Part shown: positions 1 through 10,099 of the stretch, in pieces
How positions within the stretch are numbered: the first letter of the stretch is position 1
Layout: each line of letters starts with the position of its first letter
Source: Diphasiastrum complanatum
Taxonomy: Eukaryota; Streptophyta; Lycopodiopsida; Lycopodiales; Lycopodiaceae
Assembly (NCBI GenBank): GCA_029204225.1
Contig: CM055097.1
Span: 50,936,195 to 51,000,194, forward strand
Reading direction: 5' to 3'
Length of the DNA stretch: 64,000 bases
The notes under the pieces: model-generated
Database searches by the model: none
What the model saw: only the letters and a program-made list of their open reading frames with translations
Told to the model about the DNA's origin: nothing
Program-made: the position numbers and the translations under genes

Positions 1-119
1 ACGATGGATTAGATGCGAGCTTAGATCTAATGGCAAATATACGAGATTAAAGTTAGCTTGTTTGATGTCATCAACGAAGAAGACGAGGGATCTGACGTTG
101 ATAAACCTAGGGAATTGAC

Positions 120-640
120 ATCACATCATGCAATCCATGAGTCGAAGCCGATTGAGGATACCCGAGATGAGCTTTGGAAACAACAAAGGGAGTTGCTTAA
201 TCAACAACACTAACTACAAATGGAGAAAATCACTAAGGAGAGTTTCATGGCACATTGACGTCTATCCAAAGCAATATGTCTGGTCAGCCAAATCCTGCAC
301 AGGTACCTTATAGACAAAAATCCATCTGGTGCCCACTTTGCAGGGTTACGCATCTTGTTGATGCTTGCCCTTCATCTCAACCTATCCAAGCACATACCAT
401 GCAATGATATGAAGAGCAACCGTCACAATCTAGACATTTTTTGCATTATAACAAATGCCCCCTAGAAAATCCAGAACCACTAGCCATACAAGATGGCTAT
501 GCCATTACACAAGGGACAATAAACAACAAATGTTTCATTTGTGGTGAAACTGACCATTTCATTGTTGATTGTCTAGTCAAGACCAAGTACCATGCCGAGT
601 GTCTCGACTAGCACCACAGCAACAAACCGATAAACCTGCT
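120..640 (+). pseudogene. decayed gypsy-type gag with zinc knuckles
   Basis: Reading across frames on the plus strand gives two retroviral-type zinc knuckles. One near 340-380 reads W-C-P-L-C-x3-H-x4-C and one near 530-575 reads C-F-I-C-G-E-T-D-H-x4-C. The first resembles the knuckle of the gag at 13547-14278 on the other strand (W-C-S-V-C-x3-H-x4-C), so this is probably a relative of that gypsy lineage. There are in-frame stops (for example just after the first knuckle) and no long frame survives. The matching pol is not seen downstream; sequence after about 640 is unrecognised up to the copia-type insertion at 1364. Gag binds and packages element RNA; this copy cannot make the protein. Confidence 0.55.
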
Positions 641-1358
641 GCTCAATCGAGAAGTTTTGTGCAAACTTCTATAATACACCAAGATTAACCAGATCGATCG
701 TCCACCAGAGACACCAATTATGAAATGAGTTCTTGCCGAAAGCTAATGAAACAAATATTCCATCATATGCTACAATTTCCAACTAAGAGCACCTTCTCTA
801 GGGAGTTCAGATTTTTTTAGCCTTTTTGCAACCTCAAATCTATATATCTAGCACTTTTTAAGACGATTTTTTACACAGATTTAATCATTTGATCGCCCAA
901 CAAGCGCTATACTGACCAACTATGGGAATAGGCAATCTATATGGCAAACCATTTTCTATATGAATCTTCTTGATCAGAGGAGTACTACAGAAATAGTATC
1001 TTTTTTTTTCCATGCATTTCAAGCATTTCAAGCTATATCTTAGACACCTTTAGTGTCCGCAATCTTGTCTTTTTCTAACAAAGACATGCTAGAGTTCTTT
1101 TACTCTAAAAATCAATAGCAAATTCTAATCATCAAGGTAGAATCCCAATATTGATGAATGAAATTTTTGTTCGACATGGTGCTCTACAGTTACCCACTCT
1201 CTATAAGACAGTCTATTTCCTTGTTTATTTTTCTCAATTTTTTATGTGCATGATTTTTCTGTGTTGTTTTCTTGTAATTGCATGTATTTTTGGATTTTTT
1301 TTTCTTTCAGGAGGGTTAACCATTGAACAAGAGTCATACTTGTTGAGTATCTCAAGAA
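641..1358. other. unassigned sequence left of the copia-type insertion
   Basis: AT-rich sequence with no recognisable coding frame. A 77-codon open frame at 1151-1384 is hydrophobic and runs into the LTR, and I do not regard it as a gene. The stretch is probably the interior of the decayed element whose gag lies at 120-640, now split by the insertion. Confidence 0.4.
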
Positions 1359-1363
1359 AAAAA

Positions 1364-2010
1364 TGTGAAAAATACAGATCCTAAGTGGATCTAAACTCCA
1401 AGATCATTGGCTTGAATGCTTGCACTCCAAACTACATAAGCTAGGAATTGGCAACACATTCTATGCTACCTAGAATGCAAAGAACTTGATCAAAAAGCAT
1501 TTCTCACAAATGGAAACTTCCATAAACATCAAGTGCGGCCCAAAATAGCATTATACAGTCCATAATACATCAGCCTACCACTTTTGGAAAGCACCTAAGA
1601 TCATACACACAAAGCTTGAACTCAATCACTACACAATGCCAACAATGGAAGGAGAACCCAATAGAAAAATCTCTCATTAAGCAAATGAATACAATGGATC
1701 TGCTCCAACCTGTTTCTCCACGGCCTACCTGCTATATATAGCTGAGAGAGATGACTCTCTCTCCTCTCTCTAGACCCTCCTTACCTAAAATATGCCCTAT
1801 ATAGGTAAAATTGGCATATATGTCCAAAATACATGAAAATGGACTCATTTCGAAGGTCTTGAAGTTTGACACTTCTTCATACTGAAAAAATACACTTACT
1901 AAAAATATCTAGACCTGTTTCACACGTGTGAAAAGTCAGATCCTAAACTATGTGCCATTTTTAGCAATTTTGGCCTAAAACTAGACAAGGAAATGTTGAC
2001 AATTTTCACA
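1364..2010 (-). repeat. 3' LTR of the copia-type element
   Basis: This 647-bp long terminal repeat has termini TGTGAAAA...TTTTCACA, an 8-bp inverted repeat. On the minus strand it begins at 2010 directly after the polypurine tract. A TATATATA box lies at 1733-1740, about 275 bp into the LTR on the transcribed strand, followed by GA-rich sequence. The 5-bp AAAAA target duplication precedes 1364. Confidence 0.93.
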
Positions 2011-2022
2011 CTCCCTCTTCAA
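2011..2022 (-). promoter_or_regulatory. polypurine tract of the copia-type element
   Basis: On the minus strand the purine run GAAGAGGGAG sits directly against the start of the 3' LTR and just after the stop codon of the second reading frame. This is the standard position for plus-strand DNA priming in LTR elements. Confidence 0.8.
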
Positions 2023-2023
2023 C

Positions 2024-3622
2024 TTAACTTGCTAGTTTTACAACACTACTTTGTTCCAACTTAAGAATGATCTCCATCATCAGAATAAATATCTTCTCAA
2101 GGATCCTAATATGTACAAAATAGGACACAACATAATTGATATAGATAATAGTGTCCATATAGGATGCTTCACTATTTCTTACATCAATTTTACATAGAAT
2201 CATAAAAATGGTACATGTAAAAGAACATAGAATCTCAATTAATGAATTCCTCCATGTATCCATCTCTGGTTTCTCTGTAAAATAGCAGCAAACAAGTTGT
2301 AAATGAAAGTGATCAACAAGTGTTTGCATGCCTCCTCCACATTTCACTATACATATAGTGAATGCAACATGTATCTCCATGAATGAACTTCCATCACCAC
2401 CTTGCCTTTGTAGATCTTCAATCCATGAAAGCCTTTGAGTGAATGAATGCCAAAAAGATGTGTTCCCTACTCCATTTGAATGACCAAAACCTGAACTTGA
2501 AATACTTGAAGTACCTCCACAAGATTTGCACACAACGCTTGATCCTACAATGTCAACAAGTTGCCAATTTGCCAACACTAGAATACTAGATCTTGAACTT
2601 TGTTCAAAAGAAAACATATTGACCACTTCAATACCTTTCAAGATCTGAATGAATTCATGTACTTGATCATACAAACCAGCAATGATAACTATTCCATCTC
2701 CAAGATCCAAAGGATGCAAAACTATGGAACTAGTTTTATTGAAATTTGACAATTTCAACACATTGACATAACAATGTTCATACATGAGATTAGGCAAGTG
2801 AGGTAGAGTAAGAAGACACTTCCTTGCAGCTCCAAAGACCTTACTTGAACCTTCAAGAACCTGTAAAAACAGATCCAAAATGCCTTGACCATTTGTCTCT
2901 TCTTTGATGCTTTTCACTAGCTTCGAATTGCCACTTGTCTCTTGGTATTGATGAAGCAATCCAAGATCAACCTCTTGATCTTCCAATAAGACATCAAAGA
3001 TCTTGCATATGTGAACATCTTCAGATCTGAAACTCTGAAGATACTCCCTCTCAAACACATGATTAAGATCCCACAAGATCTCATCAATGCTCAAATTTGA
3101 CCCTTCACTATAGTTAGTGAAAACAATGCCACCATCATAAACCAAAAGATAGATTCCAACATTTCCATTTAACATGAAGTAGAGTAGGTGAAGATGAGTA
3201 TCAAACCTAATCAAAACAGCCCTCTTGAGTTCATAACAAACCTCAATAAGCTCACCAATGATATCTCCCTTGCCTTGAAGAAGTTGCCACTTGAGTTGCT
3301 CCATGTAGTCTTCTTCAACCAACCTTTTGCCATCTTGACCATGAATGAACAATCCACCACAATCATAGAATGCTTTGAGTTGATGAAGAGATATTAGATC
3401 CATGCTTTGGATCTTCCCAAGAACCACTCTTCCATTGCCCTTTCCTTCACAAGACTCCCTCTTAATGCTAGCACCACAAAAGTTAGAAACCTCCCTCTTG
3501 ATAGTTGCACCATAAGAAGTAGAAGACTCTTGAATATTAGAAGCCAAGAAAAGAATCCTTAGTACCTTCAACATAAGAGTGATTGAAGTACTCTCTCTTT
3601 TCAAACATGAACTTCTACTCAA
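2024..3622 (-). CDS. unidentified 532-codon frame in the pol position
   Basis: This long open frame is in the same frame as the gag upstream and separated from it by one UAA (3653-3655) and about ten further codons. The coordinates mark the first Met; there is no separate start evidence. I do not recognise it. None of the copia pol landmarks can be found: no DTG/DSG protease, no LWHRRLGH-type zinc finger, no D-D-E integrase core, no YVDD reverse transcriptase. Residues about 90-240 are rich in Leu, Glu and Tyr and look globular. Residues about 370-400 are Ser/Gly-rich with several Cys. A hydrophobic segment follows near residues 465-485. The stop is directly followed by the polypurine tract, so the frame fills all remaining interior. 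With near-identical LTRs the open frame has had little time to decay. It could be captured host sequence, a rearranged pol remnant or a lineage-specific accessory protein. Confidence 0.55.
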   Translation of the reverse strand: MSRSSCLKRESTSITLMLKVLRILFLASNIQESSTSYGATIKREVSNFCGASIKRESCEGKGNGRVVLGKIQSMDLISLHQLKAFYDCGGLFIHGQDGKRLVEEDYMEQLKWQLLQGKGDIIGELIEVCYELKRAVLIRFDTHLHLLYFMLNGNVGIYLLVYDGGIVFTNYSEGSNLSIDEILWDLNHVFEREYLQSFRSEDVHICKIFDVLLEDQEVDLGLLHQYQETSGNSKLVKSIKEETNGQGILDLFLQVLEGSSKVFGAARKCLLTLPHLPNLMYEHCYVNVLKLSNFNKTSSIVLHPLDLGDGIVIIAGLYDQVHEFIQILKGIEVVNMFSFEQSSRSSILVLANWQLVDIVGSSVVCKSCGGTSSISSSGFGHSNGVGNTSFWHSFTQRLSWIEDLQRQGGDGSSFMEIHVAFTICIVKCGGGMQTLVDHFHLQLVCCYFTEKPEMDTWRNSLIEILCSFTCTIFMILCKIDVRNSEASYMDTIIYINYVVSYFVHIRILEKIFILMMEIILKLEQSSVVKLAS

Positions 3623-3652
3623 TGATTTAGGTAATGAGTCATATGATAATGA

Positions 3653-5116
3653 TTATTCCTCACTATCGTTCATAAAAACATCATTCAAAGTACATCCTAC
3701 TTTGAACACTTCACATACTTCTCTTCCTTTTGACTTGTGATCTCCCTCACCAAGTCTCATGATAGAAACCTTTGATCTACTCTTTTTATGAAGAAATGTG
3801 ACACCACTTGTTGCACAAATGACTTTATCACAAAAAGATGTAAAAGAACCATTTCCTTCAAGCATGCTCAAAGCACCATCATCTTTTCCCACATGATTAC
3901 ATACATCAATATGAAAAGAATTAGAAGAACAACCATCTTCTTGCAAAGAATGACACTTAGCATCTCCATCTTTTTCCATATGAACAAACAAGTCATTAGC
4001 AACAATCACTTCCAAAGAAGAATCTTCATCAACTCCATTGATGAAGTTAGCTCCTTCCTTACCTTTTCCATTTTTGCACTTGCCATCTAGCACCATTGAA
4101 GAACCACCAAGCCTTGGAAGTCCATGAGTAGAAGAGTACAAACATGATGCTAATTTAGCTCCACATGACTCCATATGACTAGTAGGTAACACTAGTGCAT
4201 CTTCAAGATCCAATGGATCCAAAAAATTGACCATAGATTCACCAAAGCTTGCCAAGTTAGCACAATAATTATCATCTCCAAGAAGTACATTAGATCTCAA
4301 CCTAGATCTAGCATTTTGTTTCTTATGGCATTCATTTGCAAAATGTCCTTTTATCCCACAATAAAAGCACTTGAACTTTGACTTATTGTTCTTAGTAGAA
4401 GAGGAAGAGGAAGAGTGATCATCATGATCAAAGTTACCACCTTTGGACCATTTCCCTTTGCCTTTACCTTTGCCCTTGAATTTGCCTTTTGTGAAGAAAG
4501 CCTCTTCACCTCCACCTTGCAAGGATGCACCATCAAGCTTTGATTGCAACCTATGTTCTTCAGCCAATAAGATTTCTTGCAAGTCAACCACACTTGGCAA
4601 GACTCTTTGAATGGCAAAACTTTGCACAAGGTTAGCATGTTCATTTAGCAAACCATTCAACATAACTTGGACTATTTCACCATCTTTTATGTTCTCATCA
4701 ATGCATGCTAAATCATCACTTAGGGACTTAACTCTCAAGATAAATGCATGAGCACTTTCACCCTCTCTTTGCCTACTAGAAAATATTTGTCTCCTTAGGG
4801 TCAATACCCTAGATGTGGACTTTGATTCAAAGAGCTTCTTTAAGGCATTCCATGCCTCACTTGCACTTTGACACTTTCCAACTTCCTTGAGAAGTTCATT
4901 TGTAACATTCATTTTAATGATATGAAGAGCCCTTTTGGCCTTCTTATCAAACCTTTGTTGCTCTTGAAGTGTGAGAGGTCTCTCTTCAATTTCTGCAACT
5001 ATGTCCATGAGTTCATTCAACTCAAGTAAGGACTCCATCCTCACTTTCCAAGTAGAGTAGTTTGATGAACTCAACCTTTCACTAGACTCTAGCATGATCC
5101 CACCATTGGAAGCCAT
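3653..5116 (-). CDS. gag: copia-type Gag polyprotein
   Basis: The frame encodes a 487-residue Gag of the Ty1/copia (UBN2/Retrotran_gag) type. The N-terminus matches the family pattern: a short leader, then S-S-N-Y-S-T-W-K-V-R-M-E-S-L-L at about residues 18-32 and a helical capsid region to about residue 195, with the typical A-x-E-A-W-N-A-L-K-K-L-F and L-x-x-L-R-R-Q-I-F motifs. A basic Lys/Gly-rich linker follows. One CCHC zinc knuckle, C-F-Y-C-G-I-K-G-H-F-A-N-E-C, lies near residue 253. The remaining ~220 residues have no recognised domain. Gag assembles particles around element RNA in the cytoplasm. The start Met at 5116 heads the conserved domain. The frame ends in a single UAA followed by a further long frame in register. 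Confidence 0.9.
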   Translation of the reverse strand: MASNGGIMLESSERLSSSNYSTWKVRMESLLELNELMDIVAEIEERPLTLQEQQRFDKKAKRALHIIKMNVTNELLKEVGKCQSASEAWNALKKLFESKSTSRVLTLRRQIFSSRQREGESAHAFILRVKSLSDDLACIDENIKDGEIVQVMLNGLLNEHANLVQSFAIQRVLPSVVDLQEILLAEEHRLQSKLDGASLQGGGEEAFFTKGKFKGKGKGKGKWSKGGNFDHDDHSSSSSSTKNNKSKFKCFYCGIKGHFANECHKKQNARSRLRSNVLLGDDNYCANLASFGESMVNFLDPLDLEDALVLPTSHMESCGAKLASCLYSSTHGLPRLGGSSMVLDGKCKNGKGKEGANFINGVDEDSSLEVIVANDLFVHMEKDGDAKCHSLQEDGCSSNSFHIDVCNHVGKDDGALSMLEGNGSFTSFCDKVICATSGVTFLHKKSRSKVSIMRLGEGDHKSKGREVCEVFKVGCTLNDVFMNDSEE

Positions 5117-6275
5117 GATTCTAATGTTTCTTCAACTTTTAGGTTCTGTCCTAAAGCACTTAGCACTCACTTTTCTCTCAACAAATGATAGATAAAGAGA
5201 TCTATGAAGATTTAGGACCCTAAAACACTTCTATCTTGAACCTATATGGTTTCCAAGCATAGAAAGGAAGATTGAAACACATGCAACACTTTGCACACAC
5301 TAAGAATGGATTACAAAATCAAACCAACCTGAACACACTCTTGCTTAAGCTCTCAAACTTTCCAGCAAGTGACCAAATCAAGTTATGGTGTGAAGAGTTA
5401 CTTGCATTCTTAGAAAATACCCAAAACTAGGATGCCAAGATTACCTAGTAATGAACAAACTTGATCAACATATGATCAACACACTAAGATATTGATTCAA
5501 CCTGTAAAACCACATGTAAACCACACTTCTAAAAGTTTATAAACTCCAGCAAGTGATAAATACAAGATTTAGAGGTGAATGAATGAGCACACTTAGTGAA
5601 TCACAAGACTAGCTTCACTATCTTGTCAAATCTTGGTGTTTAGATGTAGATCTAAGATCACTTCACATGAGAATGTTCCTCAACCTGTTAAGAACCTGAA
5701 AACACACTTGCATAATGGTTAACACCTTCCAGCAAATGCTCCAATCAAATTACATAAGGAGAGTTACTTACATGCTCAACAAAGTACACCAAAATTTATG
5801 CCAAAATTGATGACAATCTTTACAATATGCTCTTCACAATGGAGCTTGCAATATGTTCACCCAAAAAGGGGATCTTTCATCCAAATGGGAGCTTTGCTCA
5901 GCCTTTAGGAGAATTACAACTCACTCAAAAGAGCATTTGTCATCCACTTAAGGAGAAGTTTCATCCACTTAAGGAGAGTGTTCATCCAAGAATGGAGATT
6001 GTCAACAATAGGATTGAAAAGAACATTGTTAGTATTGAATATGCACAAGCCTCACAATCACAAATGATTAGGTGTTATGATCTGATCCAAAATAGTTTCT
6101 TTTCAGCCTCTGATCTTCAATAGACCTGAAATATGCTTTTGATCCACAAGTTCAACTCACAAAACAAAGGTTAGTAAGATTTGATCAACAAAGCAATGCA
6201 AAATCATGCTAGAACTTGATCAAACATCCAAATATCACCAAAAATGGAATACTTACTGTAAATAGAAGCCAACCA
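5117..6275 (-). other. long leader with degenerate repeats
   Basis: This 1.16-kb untranslated leader lies between the primer-binding site and gag. It contains at least three diverged copies of a segment built on the plus-strand phrases AACCTGAA/TAA...CACAC...CCAGCAARTG, around 5330-5400, 5500-5560 and 5680-5750. Two of them continue into a shared GAGAGTTACTTRCAT-like phrase. A 98-codon open frame on the opposite strand (5827-6123) contains short HPLKE-type repeats but has no support as a gene. A leader like this could hold packaging signals; that is inference. Confidence 0.5.
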
Positions 6276-6287
6276 GCTCTGATACCA
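6276..6287 (-). promoter_or_regulatory. primer-binding site, initiator Met-tRNA
   Basis: On the minus strand TGGTATCAGAGC directly follows the 5' LTR. This is the standard complement to the 3' end of plant initiator Met-tRNA used to prime copia minus-strand DNA synthesis. Confidence 0.92.
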
Positions 6288-6934
6288 TGTGAAAAATACA
6301 GATCCTAAGTGGATCTAAACTCCAAGATCATTGGCTTGAATGCTTGCACTCCAAACTACATAAGCTAGGAATTGACAACACATTCTATGCTACCTAGAAT
6401 GCAAAGAACTTGATCAAAAAGCATTTCTCACAAATGGAAACTTCCATAAACATCAAGTGCGGCCCAAAATAGCATTATACAGTCCATAATACATCAGCCT
6501 ACCACTTTTGGAAAGCACCTAAGATCATACACACAAAGCTTGAACTCAATCACTACACAATGCCAACAATGGAAGGAGAACCCAATAGAAAAATCTCTCA
6601 TTAAGCAAATGAATACAATGGATCTGCTCCAACCTGTTTCTCCACGGCCTACCTGCTATATATAGCTGAGAGAGATGACTCTCTCTCCTCTCTCTAGACC
6701 CTCCTTACCTAAAATATGCCCTATATAGGTAAAATTGGCATATATGTCCAAAATACATGAAAATGGACTCATTTCGAAGGTCTTGAAGTTTGACACTTCT
6801 TCATACTGAAAAAATACACTTACTAAAAATATCTAGACCTGTTTCACACGTGTGAAAAGTCAGATCCTAAACTATGTGCCATTTTTAGCAATTTTGGCCT
6901 AAAACTAGACAAGGAAATGTTGACAATTTTCACA
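6288..6934 (-). repeat. 5' LTR of the copia-type element
   Basis: This 647-bp repeat differs from the copy at 1364-2010 at one position by my reading. It has the same inverted termini and a TATATATA box at 6657-6664 that would drive transcription on the minus strand. The target duplication AAAAA follows at 6935-6939. Confidence 0.93.
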
Positions 6935-6989
6935 AAAAATTTGTATTCATCTATCCATCTTCAGATCACCTTATACAGAGTTTAGGAAT

Positions 6990-7920
6990 TTTGAGCATAT
7001 TCCAAAATCATGCCACTTCCGAGTTGATTCATGCATCTCATTGCCATATTAGTTTCCAAGTCAACTACAGCAAGATCGAGACAAATTTAGTTGAAATTTG
7101 TTCAATCTTGATTCCAGTAGCATGTTCAACGTGTTTTAACTACGTGTTCCAACTGCCAACAACCCAACCTTCAGCACATTGGATACCATTAACAACATCT
7201 CCACCAACATATTTTTTGGGGGGGAGAGAGTGGATTTGCAAGCATCCGCTGAAGCAGCCTCATTGTCAGCAACAACATCATTGGCCAAGGTCACAAAACC
7301 AAAGATGAAAAAGACAAAGCTAAGAAGATAGATGGGCAATCCAAAAGGACTCAATCAGAAGAAGTACCCCAATTACGACAAAGATCCTTCAGCAGATAGG
7401 AAGCACAACTATTGAAAAATCAGTCCTCTCCTTCATCCGCTCTCATGCCTATCGTCCACACCATCTATTGATGCCACCACCACCATCCTACCTTCCATCT
7501 CTCTGTTTGCCATCATTCCATTGTTCATCTGAAAAATTTCCAGTTTTTCAAATCCTGATAGTCTTACCAAAGCAGCTCAAAGATTATTGCAAGTGTCTTG
7601 TAGAGACCAACTACTGCCTACATTGGTTGGTCAACCAGAAAGAAGATCTAATAAAGTAGGTGAAGCAACTCGAAGAAATAAAAAGAAAGAGCCAAGAAGC
7701 TGAGGAGGAAAGGAAAAAACTTAAGCAACAGATGAGTCAGATCGATCTTAATCAAAAGAAACTCTCTGGAGCAATGATAGTAGAGTCCTCTCATATGAAG
7801 CCTGAGGAGATCCAAAAGTAACGGACCAAAGGAAGGCGAAGTTGTAGAAAAGAAAAACAACGAAGACAACAGTGAGCCTCCAGGACAAAGTGAGCAAGTA
7901 GTGATCAAAGCTTGACACTG
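6990..7920 (+). pseudogene. decayed retrotransposon gag-like region
   Basis: Short plus-strand frames are broken by stops. One part (about 7260-7400) encodes a Lys/Asp/Gln-rich stretch. Another (7658-7819) encodes a charged coiled-coil segment with heptad-like K-Q-L-E-E-I-K and A-E-E-E-R-K-K-L-K-Q-Q motifs, ended by a stop. Such segments are common in plant gypsy gag proteins. It is probably the right-hand part of the element split by the copia-type insertion. Function is lost. Confidence 0.3.
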
Positions 7921-8914
7921 TAAGGGTCTAAAGCTGCAATGATTGGTAGAATAATGAGTGTTGGATGATAAGGAGTGTAGTTTAGAGTGCAGATCGGTGT
8001 TTAGTATAATCAGATGACAGCTGGTAGGAAGTTTGGTTGCAAACGAAGAACTTGGTAATTTCAGAGTAAATTTCGGCAGAGCTTTGCTAGCAAAGGTGAC
8101 AAATGACTCGAATTCAGCCCTTATATAGCGGAATTTAGAGTGCGTATTAGGTGAAATCCACTTTCCCTTGCTCAATTCCACCCAAATTTTGGCAGACACC
8201 TTCTTCACAAAATTCTAAGACCTTAGGGAAGTCTGTGAGAGTTCAGAAGGTGATTTGACTGTTATGCGAAGGTTCTGCGAGGGTTCAGGCTGTCTGCGAG
8301 GGTTCAACTCTCGCAAGAAGTGATCTCTCGCACAACTTGTTCCTGTGATTGGATTTTCAAAATCAGACAGACTAATTTCACTGCTCTAATTCCATTTAGG
8401 CACCTTGCGAGAGTTGTTAAGATGATCTTGATGCTCTACAAGGGTTCTGAAAATTCATCTTTTGAAAACTCTCGCATACACTTAAAAATGATGATTCCTC
8501 CATTAGGAACCTCGCAAAGATTTTCATGGATGCATCTAGGTCAGATCTGGTGACTGTCCAATTTTCGAGAGCTATTTCCCAGGAGATCTCAAAAAATCAT
8601 GAAAAAAGTGCTCTTTCAGAGTGTTTTTTGACGAGGTCTCGAGATTTTTTAATTTTTAACTTTTGTAAACTCGTATTTAGCTTCATCCAGGCTTGATCTG
8701 ACTGTTGGTGGTTGTCTAGAAGTTTTGATGGATTCTTGGTAGTAGATCCATCAGTCAATCTGATGATCTGCTTCCTTTTTTATCCTATCTACATCTGGAT
8801 CCTCCTTGGATTCTGATGGATTTCCCCGATCTTGCCAGATCTGGTTGAATCTTGATGGATCTAGTTTGATTTGGCTTGATCACCTTAGATCTAGCGGTGA
8901 TGCTGTAGCAGATT
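7921..8914. other. unassigned sequence, possible LTR remnant
   Basis: No gene is seen. Between about 8230 and 8340 the phrase TGCGAGGGTTCA occurs twice, with several related GCGAGAGTT variants nearby. Position, directly after the 3' end of the gypsy integrase on the minus strand, would suit that element's 3' LTR, but no second copy is present in the window to prove it. Confidence 0.3.
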
Positions 8915-8930
8915 GGCTTTTTGTAACGTG

Positions 8931-10015
8931 TCACCCCCAATCTGGATCTGTCTTACTGTGGTGGCCAATACTTGTGCAACCAGCTACCGTTGATGGTGTG
9001 TCGAATGGCGTCCCATCTAGTTTTTCTAAGTTCACGGCTCCATGATTAAGAATTTCCTTGATCCTATAAGGACCTTTGCCAGTGAGTTTTAACTTCTCTT
9101 TGATCGCCTTGGTTTTATACATCAAGACCAGATCTCCTGAACGAAGATCCTTCTTTTTTAATCTACGATCATGCCAAGCTTTGCGTCTTTTCTTTTCAGC
9201 TGCCAGTGCATGCACAGCTAGTAAGTGTGTTTCACAGAGTTTATGCAGAGCTTCGTGGCGTAGCTGTAGAGAATTGGACTCATTAAGACGTGCATGGTGG
9301 CAATCCTTAATGAAGGAACTAAAAACTCTACTGGCATCACAACATCCTGACCATATATCAATTGGAAGGGTGTTTGATCAGTGCTTCCTTTATATGCTAT
9401 CCTGAATGCCCACAGTGCAGCATGCAACTTGTGTTCCCAATCTGATCTGCTAGTTTCAACTATTTTTGTGAGCACGCTACACAGGATCTTATTGGATGAT
9501 TCTGCTTGCCCATTACCACAAGGATAATAAGGCATATTAGTTCTGTGGATCACAAAGAATTCCTCCAACAGGACCTTGATGGTCTCGTTGATGAAATGGC
9601 TTCCGCGATCACTGACTAGCTCCACCGGGCATCCGAAGCGCACAATGATATTTTCATAAAGGAACTTGGCAGTGGCCCTAGCATCAGCTACTCTTACTGC
9701 CTTGGCTTCGACCCATTTGGTGAGGTAGTCTGTGGCTACGATTATGTATCGAGCTTGGGAACTCCTTGCTGCAGGGTGAATTGGACCAATATAATCCAAT
9801 TCTCATTTTTTGAACGGTGCTTGGACTAAGACTGGGTGCAGTAGATCATAGTTCAATCTCGTTGGTCTCCTTGCCCTTTGGCACACATCGCACTTTTTCA
9901 AGTATTCCTCCGTATCTTTATGAATCGTTGGCCACCAACATCCTGATTGCAGGATCTTGCAAACTGTAATGTCAGATGCAAAATGACTCCCACCCATGTC
10001 TTCATGTGAAAGCAA
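8931..10015 (-). pseudogene. gypsy integrase, broken
   Basis: Three pieces can be followed. 9803-10015 holds the zinc-binding end (C-D-V-C-Q-R-A). 9218-9799 holds the catalytic core, with the acidic triad visible in M-D-Y-I-G-P-I-H, V-S-D-R-G-S-H-F and G-N-G-Q-A-E-S-S-N-K. 8931-9215 holds the C-terminal domain (K-L-K-L-T-G-K-G-P-Y-R-I-K-E-I). An in-frame stop separates the first two and a frameshift near 9215-9240 separates the last. No chromodomain follows. The enzyme would join element DNA to the host chromosome; this copy cannot be made intact. Confidence 0.85.
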
Positions 10016-10099
10016 AATGATCTAGGTGGTCTCATGAGGAAGAATACACCGCCAAAGAATTCCATCAAGACCTCTTCGGTACAATTGGCCAGCAATCAG

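Larger units (their letters stand above)
1364..6934 (-). mobile_element. young non-autonomous copia-type LTR retrotransposon
   Basis: Two 647-bp direct repeats (1364-2010 and 6288-6934) begin TGTGAAAA and end TTTTCACA. They bound a 4.3-kb interior and are flanked by a 5-bp duplication AAAAA (1359-1363 and 6935-6939). A primer-binding site for initiator Met-tRNA sits next to the upstream LTR and a polypurine tract next to the downstream one, so the element runs on the minus strand. I see one difference between the LTRs (G in the left copy, A in the right, in the phrase AGGAATTGRCAACAC), so insertion was recent. The interior has a copia-type gag (3653-5116) but no protease, integrase, reverse transcriptase or RNase H. 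An unidentified frame fills the place of pol (2024-3622). It must rely on enzymes from another element. Confidence 0.93.

Noticed and set aside
1151-1384. 77-codon hydrophobic frame
   Set aside because: Composition comes from T-rich DNA and the frame runs into the LTR of a recent insertion, so its stop is not original.
5827-6123. 98-codon frame with HPLKE-type repeats
   Set aside because: It lies antisense in the leader of the copia-type element and reflects short DNA repeats there, with no independent support.
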